From assembly GCA_949281375.1 (NCBI GenBank), contig CASDLT010000038.1:1-64000 (forward strand): a DNA stretch of 64,000 nt, in the 5' to 3' direction. The stretch's first letter is position 1; each line of letters starts with the position of its first letter. The notes below the pieces were generated by a model, which saw only the letters and a list, made by a program, of their open reading frames with translations, made no database searches and was not told the DNA's origin. This stretch comes from an uncultured Nitrosomonas sp. (lineage in GTDB: Bacteria; Pseudomonadota; Gammaproteobacteria; Burkholderiales; Nitrosomonadaceae). Shown in pieces: positions 54,243-63,586 of the stretch. Position numbers and translations under genes: made by a program.

Positions 54243-56771
54243 TTATTCGCGTGTTTCGACTTGCATCAAAGGACCGGTATCCGTGATGCTTTTGTCTTTC
54301 AGTTTTCTTCTTGGCCGTTTCGGAATCATGATTTCAGTGTTAACTATCTCGACTTTTTCCGGGGGTGTTTCAATCATCACCAGTCCACTGGTTTTAAAAT
54401 CCGGAGGTTCTTTAATGAAGCTCGCATCCTGAGAAGTATGCAAAGAAACAGCACTTGCTGCGGATTGATCAGCGCTAGTCACGTCGAAGCTATTATCGGC
54501 TTGGGTTTCAGCAATCATTTTTTTACTGCGGTGCTTGCTCGGTTCAGCTTCTACAACGGCGTCGACAATGATTTTCTCTGGAATATCCTTTACATTGACA
54601 GAACTGGACGTATTCACAAATGGATCGTCAGAATTTGCGGTGGCATGTGACGAGTCATCCGCTTGGTTCTCTGGAATCATTTTATCGCGAGCTGACTGAT
54701 CCCGGTTTTTACTGCTACGATGCCTGCGCACACGCCGGCGGCCATCCGGTCTGGCAGCAGTCTCATGCTCAGAATTCTCTTTGTCGAGCATGGGGGATTC
54801 AGCTGAGGAAACTCCCGACGAATCAGAAGTCAAATTGTCTGCCGATTGAGTTCTATTATTTTTTTGCGAAACGGTTTCCAACCCTGAAGAAGATTGCTCT
54901 GACAAAGATGGATTATGATTTTCATCGTTATCAATGAGATCTGTCGGTTTGCTTAACCGTTCTTTTGATCGCTCGTTTTTATTCCTTCCTCCGCGCCGGT
55001 TGCGAGTACGTCCACGTTCTTGAGAAGCTTTAGGCTTATCGGTAAGCGGTTTCGACGGACTGTCAGATCGGGTCGTCTCGACATGACTGGCAGGTTTAAA
55101 CCAGCCAAAGAACTTATCCAGCAATGATGAATCACGCGATTTGTCCTCTCTTATAGGCGCGGGCTGCGTTGGCGTGATGCCTTGAACAGCTGCCTGCGGC
55201 CGTACCGGTTTGGTTTTTTGTTCAGTGAATACCATGACGTTCTCTTCGGTATTCTTCTCAACCATCTTATAGCTAGCTAGGCCTTCAGTGGACTTGATAT
55301 CCTCCTGACGTAAACGCGTAATGCTGTAATTGGGTGTTTCAATGTGAATATTGGGTATCAGAATGATATTGATGCGCTGACGCAATTCAATATCATAAAT
55401 CTCAGCGCGTTTCTCGTTCAGCAGATAAGTGGCCACGTCAACGGGTAATTGCACATGCAAAGCGCTGGTATTTTCCTTCATGGCCTCTTCCTGGATGATT
55501 CTCAGCACATGCAACGCCGAAGAATCGGTGCCACGGATAAAACCCGTGCCATGACAACGCGCGCAGGCAATGTAATTGCTTTCTCCCAATGAAGGGCGCA
55601 ACCGTTGGCGCGACAACTCAAGCAGTCCAAAACGCGAAATCTTGCCAACCTGGATGCGAGCGCGATCTTGACGCAGTGCTTCATGCAATCGGGCTTCGAC
55701 TTCGCGCTGGTTGCGCTGAACATCCATATCGATGAAATCGATGACGATCAATCCACCCAAGTCACGCAACCTCAATTGACGAGCAATTTCATCGGCTGCC
55801 TCGAGATTGGTGTTCAAGGCGGTGTGTTCGATATCCAACCCACGGATAGCGCGAGCTGAGTTCACATCCACCGAAACCAGCGCTTCAGTATGGTCGATCA
55901 CAATCGCTCCACCGGATGGCAGCGATACCTGGCGCGAATAAGCGGTTTCTATCTGATGCTCAATCTGAAAACGTGAGAATAACGGAACGTCGTCATTATA
56001 AAACTTGAGGCGGTCGACATTTGCCGGCATCACATGAGCCATGAATTGACTGGCCTGCTCGAAAATGTCGCGACTATCGATGAGTATTTCACCAATTTCC
56101 TGATTGAAATAATCGCGTATGGCTCGAATAACCAAACTACTTTCTTGATAAATCAGGAAAACGCCGTCTTGATTATTGGCTGCTTCTTCAATGGCAAACC
56201 AAAGTTGTGTCAAATAATTCAGATCCCATTGCAATTCTTCGGTGCTACGACCTATTCCTGCAGTTCTGGCAATGATGCTCATGCCTTCCGGGACTTCAAG
56301 TTTCGCGATCACTTCGCGCAAATCATTTCGCTCTTCACCGGTAATGCGGCGTGACACTCCGCCACTGTTGGGATTGTTCGGAATCAGCACCAAATACCGT
56401 CCAGCCAGTGAAATATAAGTCGTTAGAGCGGCGCCTTTGGTTCCTCGCTCATCCTTGTCAACCTGAACAATGAGTTCCTGGCCTTCCTGGAGCAAATCCT
56501 GTATGCGGTTGTTGGCTAAGTTGACATCACTTTCACTAAAACAGGATGAGGAAATTTCTTTAAAGGGTAAAAAGCCGTGACGTTCACACCCATAATCAAC
56601 AAAAGCAGCTTCTAAACTAGGCTCTATGCGAGTAATGACGGCTTTATAGATATTACTCTTGCGCTGCTCTTTACTGACAGATTCAATATCGAGGTCAACA
56701 AGTGTTTGACCATTGACAATGGCAACTCGCAGCTCTTCGGGCTGCGTTGCATTAAATAACATTCGTTTCAT
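54243..56771 (-). CDS. rne: Ribonuclease E
   Basis: The 842-residue protein begins MKRMLFNATQPEELRVAIVN and has the S1 domain (about 35-120, SNIYKAVITRIEPSLEAAFV), the catalytic DNase-I-like domain with metal-binding Asp residues (VSVDVNSARAIRG; LIVIDFIDMD), the zinc-link CARCHGTG, and a small C-terminal catalytic part. A long disordered tail (about 500-842) rich in Lys, Arg, Glu and Ser should scaffold a degradosome. It initiates decay of mRNA. Length is somewhat shorter than E. coli RNase E. It is divergent from rluC as in E. coli, with a long AT-rich leader. Confidence 0.95.
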   Translation of the reverse strand: MKRMLFNATQPEELRVAIVNGQTLVDLDIESVSKEQRKSNIYKAVITRIEPSLEAAFVDYGCERHGFLPFKEISSSCFSESDVNLANNRIQDLLQEGQELIVQVDKDERGTKGAALTTYISLAGRYLVLIPNNPNSGGVSRRITGEERNDLREVIAKLEVPEGMSIIARTAGIGRSTEELQWDLNYLTQLWFAIEEAANNQDGVFLIYQESSLVIRAIRDYFNQEIGEILIDSRDIFEQASQFMAHVMPANVDRLKFYNDDVPLFSRFQIEHQIETAYSRQVSLPSGGAIVIDHTEALVSVDVNSARAIRGLDIEHTALNTNLEAADEIARQLRLRDLGGLIVIDFIDMDVQRNQREVEARLHEALRQDRARIQVGKISRFGLLELSRQRLRPSLGESNYIACARCHGTGFIRGTDSSALHVLRIIQEEAMKENTSALHVQLPVDVATYLLNEKRAEIYDIELRQRINIILIPNIHIETPNYSITRLRQEDIKSTEGLASYKMVEKNTEENVMVFTEQKTKPVRPQAAVQGITPTQPAPIREDKSRDSSLLDKFFGWFKPASHVETTRSDSPSKPLTDKPKASQERGRTRNRRGGRNKNERSKERLSKPTDLIDNDENHNPSLSEQSSSGLETVSQKNNRTQSADNLTSDSSGVSSAESPMLDKENSEHETAARPDGRRRVRRHRSSKNRDQSARDKMIPENQADDSSHATANSDDPFVNTSSSVNVKDIPEKIIVDAVVEAEPSKHRSKKMIAETQADNSFDVTSADQSAASAVSLHTSQDASFIKEPPDFKTSGLVMIETPPEKVEIVNTEIMIPKRPRRKLKDKSITDTGPLMQVETRE

Positions 56772-57364
56772 TCACAAACCTTACGCGTTCTATTGATTAG
56801 TACACTATCCAATAAATGATCAGATAGAATCTTTCGGGCTACATAGCTGAAATGGCGAGGCTTGAATTTGAAAATTTGTTTATAGTTTTCGCTTATCAAT
56901 TATATGTGTCTAAATTTTTCTTATTTATTTTGTCGCTGATGTGCTTTCTGTTGGTAAAGCGTAATACTCATTGAATCAATGGCGTTTCGATAGAACTTGC
57001 TTCTTTAAGAAATAAACTCATAAAGGAAACTCTGAAAATTACTGCATTCAAACATACTACGTTGAAATCAAGCCCGAAATACCTACTATATCTCACAAAC
57101 TCATTTTCTTAGCTTAATTTCGACTTGCCTGCTGTTACATCTACCACTTCCAGAGATTTTCTTTATTAAGTTAGCAGATTTTACATAAAGCTCAAAATGG
57201 AACTTTGTGTCAGATCAATTTTTATGATGCAACAATTAAAAAAATAAGCCATGACGCTCAGTTAGGAATTTTACAGTAAGGATTCCAAAAAAAAAATATA
57301 GAATGCTAATTTAGTAAGAATTTATAAAGAGAGTGTGTGCAAGATCACCCACAAAACTGATGAT
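56772..57364. other. AT-rich divergent region between rne and rluC
   Basis: A 593-bp non-coding region, more AT-rich than its neighbours. In other proteobacteria rne has a long 5' leader used for autoregulation, and this region could serve the same way. It also holds repeat copy B at 57035-57075. Confidence 0.55.
57035..57075 (+). repeat. Dispersed intergenic repeat, copy B
   Basis: AAAATTACTG to ATCAAGCCC matches copy A at 14809-14849 at 31 of 41 positions. It contains ACGTTGAAATCA, shared with the inverted repeat at 9355-9399. Confidence 0.55.
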
Positions 57365-58354
57365 ATGGCCAAAAACACAGAGTATTCCATGACAGGCGTA
57401 GAAAAATGGCATGTCACGGAAAATGAAAATGATCAGCGAATTGATAATTTCCTGTTCAAGCATTGTAAAAACATTCCGAAAAGTCATATCTACCAACTTT
57501 TGCGCAGCGGTCAGGTTCGCATCAATGGCAAACGCATTTCGGCCAACTACCGTCTCAAGCTCGATGACATCGTTAGAATTCCTCCGATCAGAACAGCTTC
57601 GACCGATCTTCGTCCGATCAAGCCGATTGCCGCATCAAATTTTGTTGCTTTCCAAACATTATTCGAAGACGATGCATTACTAGTGCTCGATAAACCTGCC
57701 GGGATGGCGGTTCACGGTGGAAGCGGCATTAGTCATGGGGTCATCGAACAATTGCGTGCGCAGCATCATTCTTGGAAATTTCTCGAACTGGCCCATCGGC
57801 TGGATAAAGAAACTTCTGGCGTATTGTTGCTGGCAAAAAAACGCAGCGCACTAACGGAATTGCATCGCCAAATACGCGAGGGCTTGACCGAAAAACATTA
57901 TTGGGCAATGGTTCAGGGTAACTGGCGCAACCCAAGGCAGCATGTCAAACTCGCTTTGACTAAATATGTCACAGCGGCAGGTGAGCGGCGCGTTGCGATT
58001 GCGAAAAATAATCCTGATGCATTGGAATCTCATACGATTTTCAAACTGCAAAACTCATGGGAAGTCTTTAGCTTGCTAGATGCTGAATTGAAAACAGGAC
58101 GCACGCATCAAATTCGAGTACATCTGGCGCATCTGGGCTTTCCGATCGTTGGAGATGACAAATACGGCGATTTTGAATCCAACCGTCGGCTTGCAAAAGC
58201 AAGCACACGCACGAATCTGGCTCGCATGTTTCTGCATGCGCACACGGTGCATATCACCCACCCCGTTACTCGCGAGCGCATGAAACTGCAATCTCCGTTA
58301 CCTAGAGATTTGCAACAATTCATTGATGCGCTGAATACTTCTTCAAACAAATAA
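57365..58354 (+). CDS. rluC: 23S rRNA pseudouridine synthase RluC
   Basis: The 329-residue enzyme has an N-terminal S4 RNA-binding domain (DQRIDNFLFKHCKNIPKSHI, GQVRINGKRISANYRL) and the RluA-type catalytic core with the key Asp in HRLDKETSGVLLLAKK, then GRTHQIRVHLAHLGFPIVGD. It makes pseudouridines in helices of 23S rRNA; the divergent position next to rne is the same as in E. coli and favours RluC over RluD. The start at ATG 57365 is chosen; a longer frame from 57335 exists. Confidence 0.92.
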   Translation: MAKNTEYSMTGVEKWHVTENENDQRIDNFLFKHCKNIPKSHIYQLLRSGQVRINGKRISANYRLKLDDIVRIPPIRTASTDLRPIKPIAASNFVAFQTLFEDDALLVLDKPAGMAVHGGSGISHGVIEQLRAQHHSWKFLELAHRLDKETSGVLLLAKKRSALTELHRQIREGLTEKHYWAMVQGNWRNPRQHVKLALTKYVTAAGERRVAIAKNNPDALESHTIFKLQNSWEVFSLLDAELKTGRTHQIRVHLAHLGFPIVGDDKYGDFESNRRLAKASTRTNLARMFLHAHTVHITHPVTRERMKLQSPLPRDLQQFIDALNTSSNK

Positions 58355-58393
58355 AGAGATCGTATGTGGCACAATTTGACCAGATCTGGACAG

Positions 58394-59041
58394 TCAATGT
58401 TCGGCGCGGGCAGCAATCCGAGCATCGTCGAGCATGATTTGCAGGACTTCCCAGATATTCTCCACGATTTGGTGTTGCGCCATCTCGTTGGGATGAATAC
58501 CATCGGCTTGGAAAAATTCATGCTTGTCACCGAATCCGGCCAATAAGAATGGAATCAATTTAATCTGATAATTTTCAGCCAATTGCGCAAATACAGCTTG
58601 GAACTTCTGTGTATAGGTAATGCCATAGTTGGGAGGTAATTGCATCCCAACCAGCAAAACCAAGGTATTATTTTGTCGGCATATTTCAATGATGGTTGCG
58701 AGATTATCATGAATGGACTTGATCGATGCACCGCGCAAACCATCGTTGGCGCCGAGTTCCAGAATGATGATGTCGGGACGATGTTGCTGCAGCGCTTGCC
58801 GGATCCGATTTCGCCCCCCGAGCGCAGTTTCTCCACTGATGCTTGCGTTTATAATCTGGTATTCAGCAAATTTGGACTGCACTCGTTGTGTTAGCAAATA
58901 GACCCACCCAGATTCTGCCGGCATGCCGTAACCAGCAGATAAGCTATCACCAAACACCAGGATGGTTTTCGGTGCTGCAAAGCTAACCGGGGGCATCAAC
59001 ATACCCACAATAATTAAAATGATCAGGAAATTTTTTTTCAT
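58394..59041 (-). CDS. tesA: Periplasmic GDSL esterase/thioesterase (TesA type)
   Basis: The 215-residue protein has a signal peptide (about 1-22, MPPVSFAAP) and the SGNH-hydrolase blocks: block I ILVFGDSLSAGYGM (nucleophile Ser), block II with Gly (SGETALGGRNRI), block III LELGANDGLRG and block V ADGIHPNEMAQHQI with the Asp-x-x-His pair. E. coli TesA is a multifunctional thioesterase, protease I and lysophospholipase L1. The start codon at 59041-59039 overlaps the ATG of the divergent ybbA gene inside CATG. Confidence 0.92.
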   Translation of the reverse strand: MKKNFLIILIIVGMLMPPVSFAAPKTILVFGDSLSAGYGMPAESGWVYLLTQRVQSKFAEYQIINASISGETALGGRNRIRQALQQHRPDIIILELGANDGLRGASIKSIHDNLATIIEICRQNNTLVLLVGMQLPPNYGITYTQKFQAVFAQLAENYQIKLIPFLLAGFGDKHEFFQADGIHPNEMAQHQIVENIWEVLQIMLDDARIAARAEH

Positions 59042-59726
59042 GGCGAATAATGATTTAGAACAGCCCATTGTACGTACTCACGCATTGACTAAACAAGTCA
59101 ACACTGGCGACCAGCAATTAACCATTTTACAAAACATCGACTTAACCATTCACACGGGTGAGGCAGTCGCTATCATCGGCGCATCGGGCTCAGGCAAATC
59201 GACATTGCTGGGCCTGCTTGCCGGATTGGATTTGCCGACTTCCGGGAAAGTTCATCTCGATGATATCGATATTTTTGCGTTGGATGAGGATCAGCGCGCA
59301 GCGTTGCGCGGGAAAATCCTGGGGTTTGTATTTCAGTCCTTTCAATTGCTGCCAGCATTGACAGCCCTGGAAAATGTCATGCTGCCACTGGAATTGATGT
59401 CCGTTCCCAATGCCGAAATCACCGCCCGCCGGCTACTTGATCGCGTTGGTCTGGCGCTGCGGTTGCACCATCATCCCAAGCAATTATCGGGCGGAGAGCA
59501 GCAACGTGTGGCCATTGCACGTGCGTTTGCGACAGCCCCCAAACTATTGCTGGCGGATGAGCCCACGGGCAATCTCGATTCTGCGACTGGCGTGCAAATC
59601 ATAGAACTGATGTTCGAACTTAACCGTGAACATGGCACGACATTGGTACTGGTTACACACGACGAAACGCTTTCCAGGCGATGCTCCCGTCAACTTCGCA
59701 TGGCCGACGGCAAGCTGATGCAATAA
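59040..59726 (+). CDS. ybbA: ABC transporter ATPase YbbA
   Basis: The 228-residue ATPase has Walker [19 protein letters not shown], the Q-loop [20 protein letters not shown], signature [16 protein letters not shown], Walker [13 protein letters not shown] and the H-loop VLVTHDETL. It is of the MacB/LolD group. It pairs with the FtsX-like permease encoded 79 bp downstream, and tesA-ybbA-ybbP is the same cluster as in E. coli. A longer frame from 58962 overlaps tesA and is not preferred. The substrate is unknown. Confidence 0.93.
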   Translation: MANNDLEQPIVRTHALTKQVNTGDQQLTILQNIDLTIHTGEAVAIIGASGSGKSTLLGLLAGLDLPTSGKVHLDDIDIFALDEDQRAALRGKILGFVFQSFQLLPALTALENVMLPLELMSVPNAEITARRLLDRVGLALRLHHHPKQLSGGEQQRVAIARAFATAPKLLLADEPTGNLDSATGVQIIELMFELNREHGTTLVLVTHDETLSRRCSRQLRMADGKLMQ

Positions 59727-59805
59727 GTGCACATTAGGATCACCAAACTGAACACGCTGCCATAAAATCTTTATTTGAAATAAATTTGATAACATAAACT
59801 ATTCT

Positions 59806-62316
59806 ATGAATCACTATTTGCTCTCTCTCCGGATGCTGCGCCGTGATTGGCGCGCAGGCGAACTCAATGTACTCGTGCTCGCTCTCGTCATCGCCATCAG
59901 CGGGTTAACCACGGTAGGATTCTTTGCTGACCGGGTGGGAATGGCGCTTGCCCGTGAAAGTAATCAACTATTGGGCGCAGATTTACTCATCATGTCCAGT
60001 AAACCTCTACCGCCCCATTTTGCTGAAGAAGCCGGAAAACTGGGCTTGACCATTTCCTCGATGACCAAATTTCCGAGCATGATTTCAAATGGAGATGGCA
60101 ATCTTCTCACTGAAATCAAAGCTGTGACCGAAGGTTATCCGCTGCGAGGGAATATTCACGTGACCAGTCAGTCATCAACGCTTGCCTCTGCTTACCCGGA
60201 AATGCGCTTGGCCGAGGGTATTCCGACGCCGGGCACGATTTGGGTCGATGATAAAGTCATGACACGGCTTGATCTAAAAACAGGCGATATGGTCGACATA
60301 GGTGCCATTCAGTTAAAAGTGACGGAGCAGATAACCCGCGAGCCTGATCATTCAGTGGGATTCATCAACATGGGTGCACGCGCCCTGATCAATGCGCAGG
60401 ATCTGGCCGAAACCGAGCTGATCCAGGAAGGCAGCCGGGTATCCTACCAGTTGCTGGTGGCAGGCGAAATGAAGGCCGTGCAACAGTTTCGCGAATTGGC
60501 GCAAGCCAGGCTGGCAAAAAATCAAAAAATTGAAGGTATACGAGATGCCCGCCCAGAAATCAAAGCTGCGCTGGAACGCGCCGAAAAATTCCTGAGCCTT
60601 GCCGCGCTGGTCAGCGTCGTATTGGCGGCAGCAGCCATCGCGCTGGCAGTCCGGCGCTTTACGCTGCGCCATTTGGACGGATGCGCCATCATGCGCAGCC
60701 TCGGCGCCAGCCAGAAACAACTGCTTAACATGTATTTATCCTATTTCGTGCTGTTGGGCCTCATCGCCAGCAGCATCGGCTGCCTGATCGGTTTTGCCGC
60801 GCAGCAGATTCTCGCCCATTGGTTGACGGATATCGTTGAAACTGCATTGCCGTGGCCGACCTGGTGGCCAGCGGTACATGGCATGCTCGTCGGCTTGGTA
60901 CTGCTGGTGGGCTTCGCGCTGCCACCGGTCTTAAATCTGCGCAGTGTTCCGGCATTGCGCGTGCTGCGCAGAGATGTCGGTTTACCGAATGCTCATAGTC
61001 TCTGGGGCTATTTCTTTGGATTGACCGCCCTGTCGTTATTGTTCATCTGGAAAGCGCACGATGTAAAACTGGGTCTGTATATCGTGACGGGCTTTATCTG
61101 CGCCATCGCTGTGTTTGGCGGACTGGGCTGGATATTGATCAAGCTATTGTCGAAACTACGCCATCAGGCCGGTGGCGCTTGGCGCTATGGTCTGGCCAGC
61201 ATTCACCGTCGTGCTGCATCCAGCATCTTGCAGGCCGTCGCACTGGGACTCGGCTTGATGGCCTTGCTGGTTCTGACGTTGATCCAGGATGATCTGATCA
61301 AAGACTGGCATGCCAGTTTACCGCCCGATGCACCCAATCATTTTCTGGTCAACGTGCAAACAGATCAGTTACAACCGCTGGAGGAATTCTTCCAGCAATA
61401 TGGAATGAGTCAACCGCCTCTATATCCGATGATCAGGGGACGCTTGATCAAAATTAACGGCAAAAACGTTTCGCCGCAGGATTATGCAGAAAACGTGCAA
61501 GCCGAGCGGCTGGTTCGCCGAGATTTCAATTTATCGTGGACTGACAAGCTGGCGAGGGATAACACCATCGTGCAGGGAAAGTGGTGGAAGGAAGATACCC
61601 AAGCGGCGGAGATGTCGATCGAGGCGGACATCGCCAAAACCCTGCGCATCAAACTGGGCGACGAGTTGACGTACGACATCGCGGGTCATCATTTCTCTGC
61701 CAAAATCACAAGCCTGCGCAAAGTTGACTGGGATAGCTTCCGAGTCAATTTTTTCGTTGTCGTTCCTCCCGGATTGCTTGAGGAGTACCCTGCCAGCTAT
61801 ATCACCAGTTTTTATGTACCTCCCAAGGAAGGTGCGATGATGCATGAATTGGTGCGGGCTTTTCCCAACATTCTGGTCGTCGATGTCGCGATGGTGATTG
61901 GTCAAGTGCAGCAGATGATCCAGCAAGTTTCCGAGGCAATTAAATTCGTATTCATCTTCACGATGCTTGCCGGTTTTGCCGTACTGTACGCTGCGATTGC
62001 AGCGACTCAGGATGAACGCATCTATGAAGCTGCCATTTTCCGCACGCTCGGCGCCAAACGCGAACAGTTATCGCGCGCATGGGCGACTGAATTTGCGATA
62101 TTGGGCGGTTTGTCCGGCTTATTCGCATCCGCCGGCGCCAGCGGTCTGGGCTACGTCATCGGCAAATATGCCTTGCATCTCGATTACGCATTCAATCCGT
62201 GGATCTGGCTCACCGGCACATCCATCGGTTTGATCGGAGTGCTGACGGCTGGATTGCTGGGCACTCGTGCAGCATTATCGACGCCGCCCTTGCTGACATT
62301 GCGAAAAATTGCCTAA
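59806..62316 (+). CDS. ybbP: FtsX-like ABC permease YbbP
   Basis: The 836-residue membrane protein has an N-terminal helix, a large periplasmic (MacB-like) domain, three helices, a second block of helices near the middle (about 330-480), another periplasmic domain and a final three-helix FtsX unit (FTMLAGFAVLYAAIAATQDE, IYEAAIFRTLGAKREQL). It is the permease partner of YbbA. Long double-FtsX permeases of this kind act in envelope lipid or lipoprotein handling; the cargo is not known. Confidence 0.9.
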   Translation: MNHYLLSLRMLRRDWRAGELNVLVLALVIAISGLTTVGFFADRVGMALARESNQLLGADLLIMSSKPLPPHFAEEAGKLGLTISSMTKFPSMISNGDGNLLTEIKAVTEGYPLRGNIHVTSQSSTLASAYPEMRLAEGIPTPGTIWVDDKVMTRLDLKTGDMVDIGAIQLKVTEQITREPDHSVGFINMGARALINAQDLAETELIQEGSRVSYQLLVAGEMKAVQQFRELAQARLAKNQKIEGIRDARPEIKAALERAEKFLSLAALVSVVLAAAAIALAVRRFTLRHLDGCAIMRSLGASQKQLLNMYLSYFVLLGLIASSIGCLIGFAAQQILAHWLTDIVETALPWPTWWPAVHGMLVGLVLLVGFALPPVLNLRSVPALRVLRRDVGLPNAHSLWGYFFGLTALSLLFIWKAHDVKLGLYIVTGFICAIAVFGGLGWILIKLLSKLRHQAGGAWRYGLASIHRRAASSILQAVALGLGLMALLVLTLIQDDLIKDWHASLPPDAPNHFLVNVQTDQLQPLEEFFQQYGMSQPPLYPMIRGRLIKINGKNVSPQDYAENVQAERLVRRDFNLSWTDKLARDNTIVQGKWWKEDTQAAEMSIEADIAKTLRIKLGDELTYDIAGHHFSAKITSLRKVDWDSFRVNFFVVVPPGLLEEYPASYITSFYVPPKEGAMMHELVRAFPNILVVDVAMVIGQVQQMIQQVSEAIKFVFIFTMLAGFAVLYAAIAATQDERIYEAAIFRTLGAKREQLSRAWATEFAILGGLSGLFASAGASGLGYVIGKYALHLDYAFNPWIWLTGTSIGLIGVLTAGLLGTRAALSTPPLLTLRKIA

Positions 62317-62323
62317 CACTGCC

Positions 62324-63568
62324 ATGATTACAGAGACTCCTTCATCAGCTCCTCGCGCTCAAGCGCCCAGACTCAAGGCTTTGCCGCCGTTGAGTTTATA
62401 CATTCACATTCCGTGGTGCCTGAAAAAATGCCCCTACTGCGATTTCAATTCCCATGAAGTCCGCGGCCCGGGCGGGCAAATTCCCGAGGAAGCCTATGTC
62501 GCCGCATTGATTCGCGACCTCGAATCAGCATTGTCGGACGTGTGGGGACGGCGGCTCAGCAGCATCTTCTTCGGTGGCGGCACGCCCAGCTTATTGAGCG
62601 CGCAGGCGGTCGACACGATTTTGACGGCAGTTCGCACCCTGTTGCCGGTCGAGCATTTTACCGAAGTAACACTGGAAGCCAACCCTGGCACCTTTGAAGC
62701 GAAAAAATTCGCCGATTTCCGCCAAGCGGGCATCAATCGCTTGTCCATTGGCGTCCAAAGTTTCAATCCCAAGCATCTGCGGGCATTGGGGCGTGTCCAT
62801 GACGGCGAGCAAGCGCATGCCGCATTAAAGATTGCGCGCAAGAATTTCGACAATATCAACCTTGACCTGATGTATGCACTGCCCGGTCAGACACTGGAAG
62901 AAGCGCGGCAGGATATTGAAACGGCATGTTCACAAGGCGTTAATCACATCTCGGCGTACCATCTGACGATAGAACCGAATACGCTGTTTTATCGTTTTCC
63001 GCCCCAATTGCCGGACGACGAACTGTCCGCCGCCATGCAGGACATGGTCGAACAGGTGACGGCCAGCCAGCATTACCATCATTATGAAACCTCGGCATTC
63101 GCGCGCCCTGGCAAGGAATCCCGCCACAACACCAACTATTGGCTGTTCGGCGATTACCTTGGAATCGGCGCTGGTGCGCATAGCAAAATCAGTTTTGCCG
63201 ATACCATCGTGCGACGAATGCGCTATAAACAACCCAAAGAATACCTGGCCAAATCGCAAACTCATGAATCAACTGTTCAAACCGAACAGATCCTGGCGCC
63301 TGATGACAGGAGCTTCGAATTCATGATGAATGCGTTACGGCTGACCGGCGGCTTTGACACCCCTCTTTTCACCGAAAGAACCGGACTGCCGGCTTCCGTG
63401 ATCCAGCATCAACTGGACGAAGCCGAGGAACGCGGCTTGTTGGTGCATGACCGTTTTCGCATTAAGCCCACCATCCTCGGCAAGCGCTTCCTGAACGATT
63501 TGTTACATCTGTTTTTGACGGAAAAAAATCCTTCCGATGATGCGCTACAATCACCGGCGTCGACTTAA
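62324..63568 (+). CDS. hemW: Radical SAM protein HemW
   Basis: The 414-residue protein has the radical SAM cluster C-x3-C-x2-C (Cys32, Cys36, Cys39 in IPWCLKKCPYCDFNSHE), the GGGTPSLL motif, RLSIGVQSFNPKHLRALGR and a HemN-like C-terminal part. HemW is a heme chaperone, formerly called oxygen-independent coproporphyrinogen oxidase-like. It lacks the extra N-terminal Tyr/Cys features of HemN. The ATG at 62324 is preferred; a TTG at 62309 overlaps ybbP. Many cytochromes in a nitrifier would need such a chaperone. Confidence 0.9.
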   Translation: MITETPSSAPRAQAPRLKALPPLSLYIHIPWCLKKCPYCDFNSHEVRGPGGQIPEEAYVAALIRDLESALSDVWGRRLSSIFFGGGTPSLLSAQAVDTILTAVRTLLPVEHFTEVTLEANPGTFEAKKFADFRQAGINRLSIGVQSFNPKHLRALGRVHDGEQAHAALKIARKNFDNINLDLMYALPGQTLEEARQDIETACSQGVNHISAYHLTIEPNTLFYRFPPQLPDDELSAAMQDMVEQVTASQHYHHYETSAFARPGKESRHNTNYWLFGDYLGIGAGAHSKISFADTIVRRMRYKQPKEYLAKSQTHESTVQTEQILAPDDRSFEFMMNALRLTGGFDTPLFTERTGLPASVIQHQLDEAEERGLLVHDRFRIKPTILGKRFLNDLLHLFLTEKNPSDDALQSPAST

Positions 63569-63586
63569 TCGTTCAAGGAGCATGTC

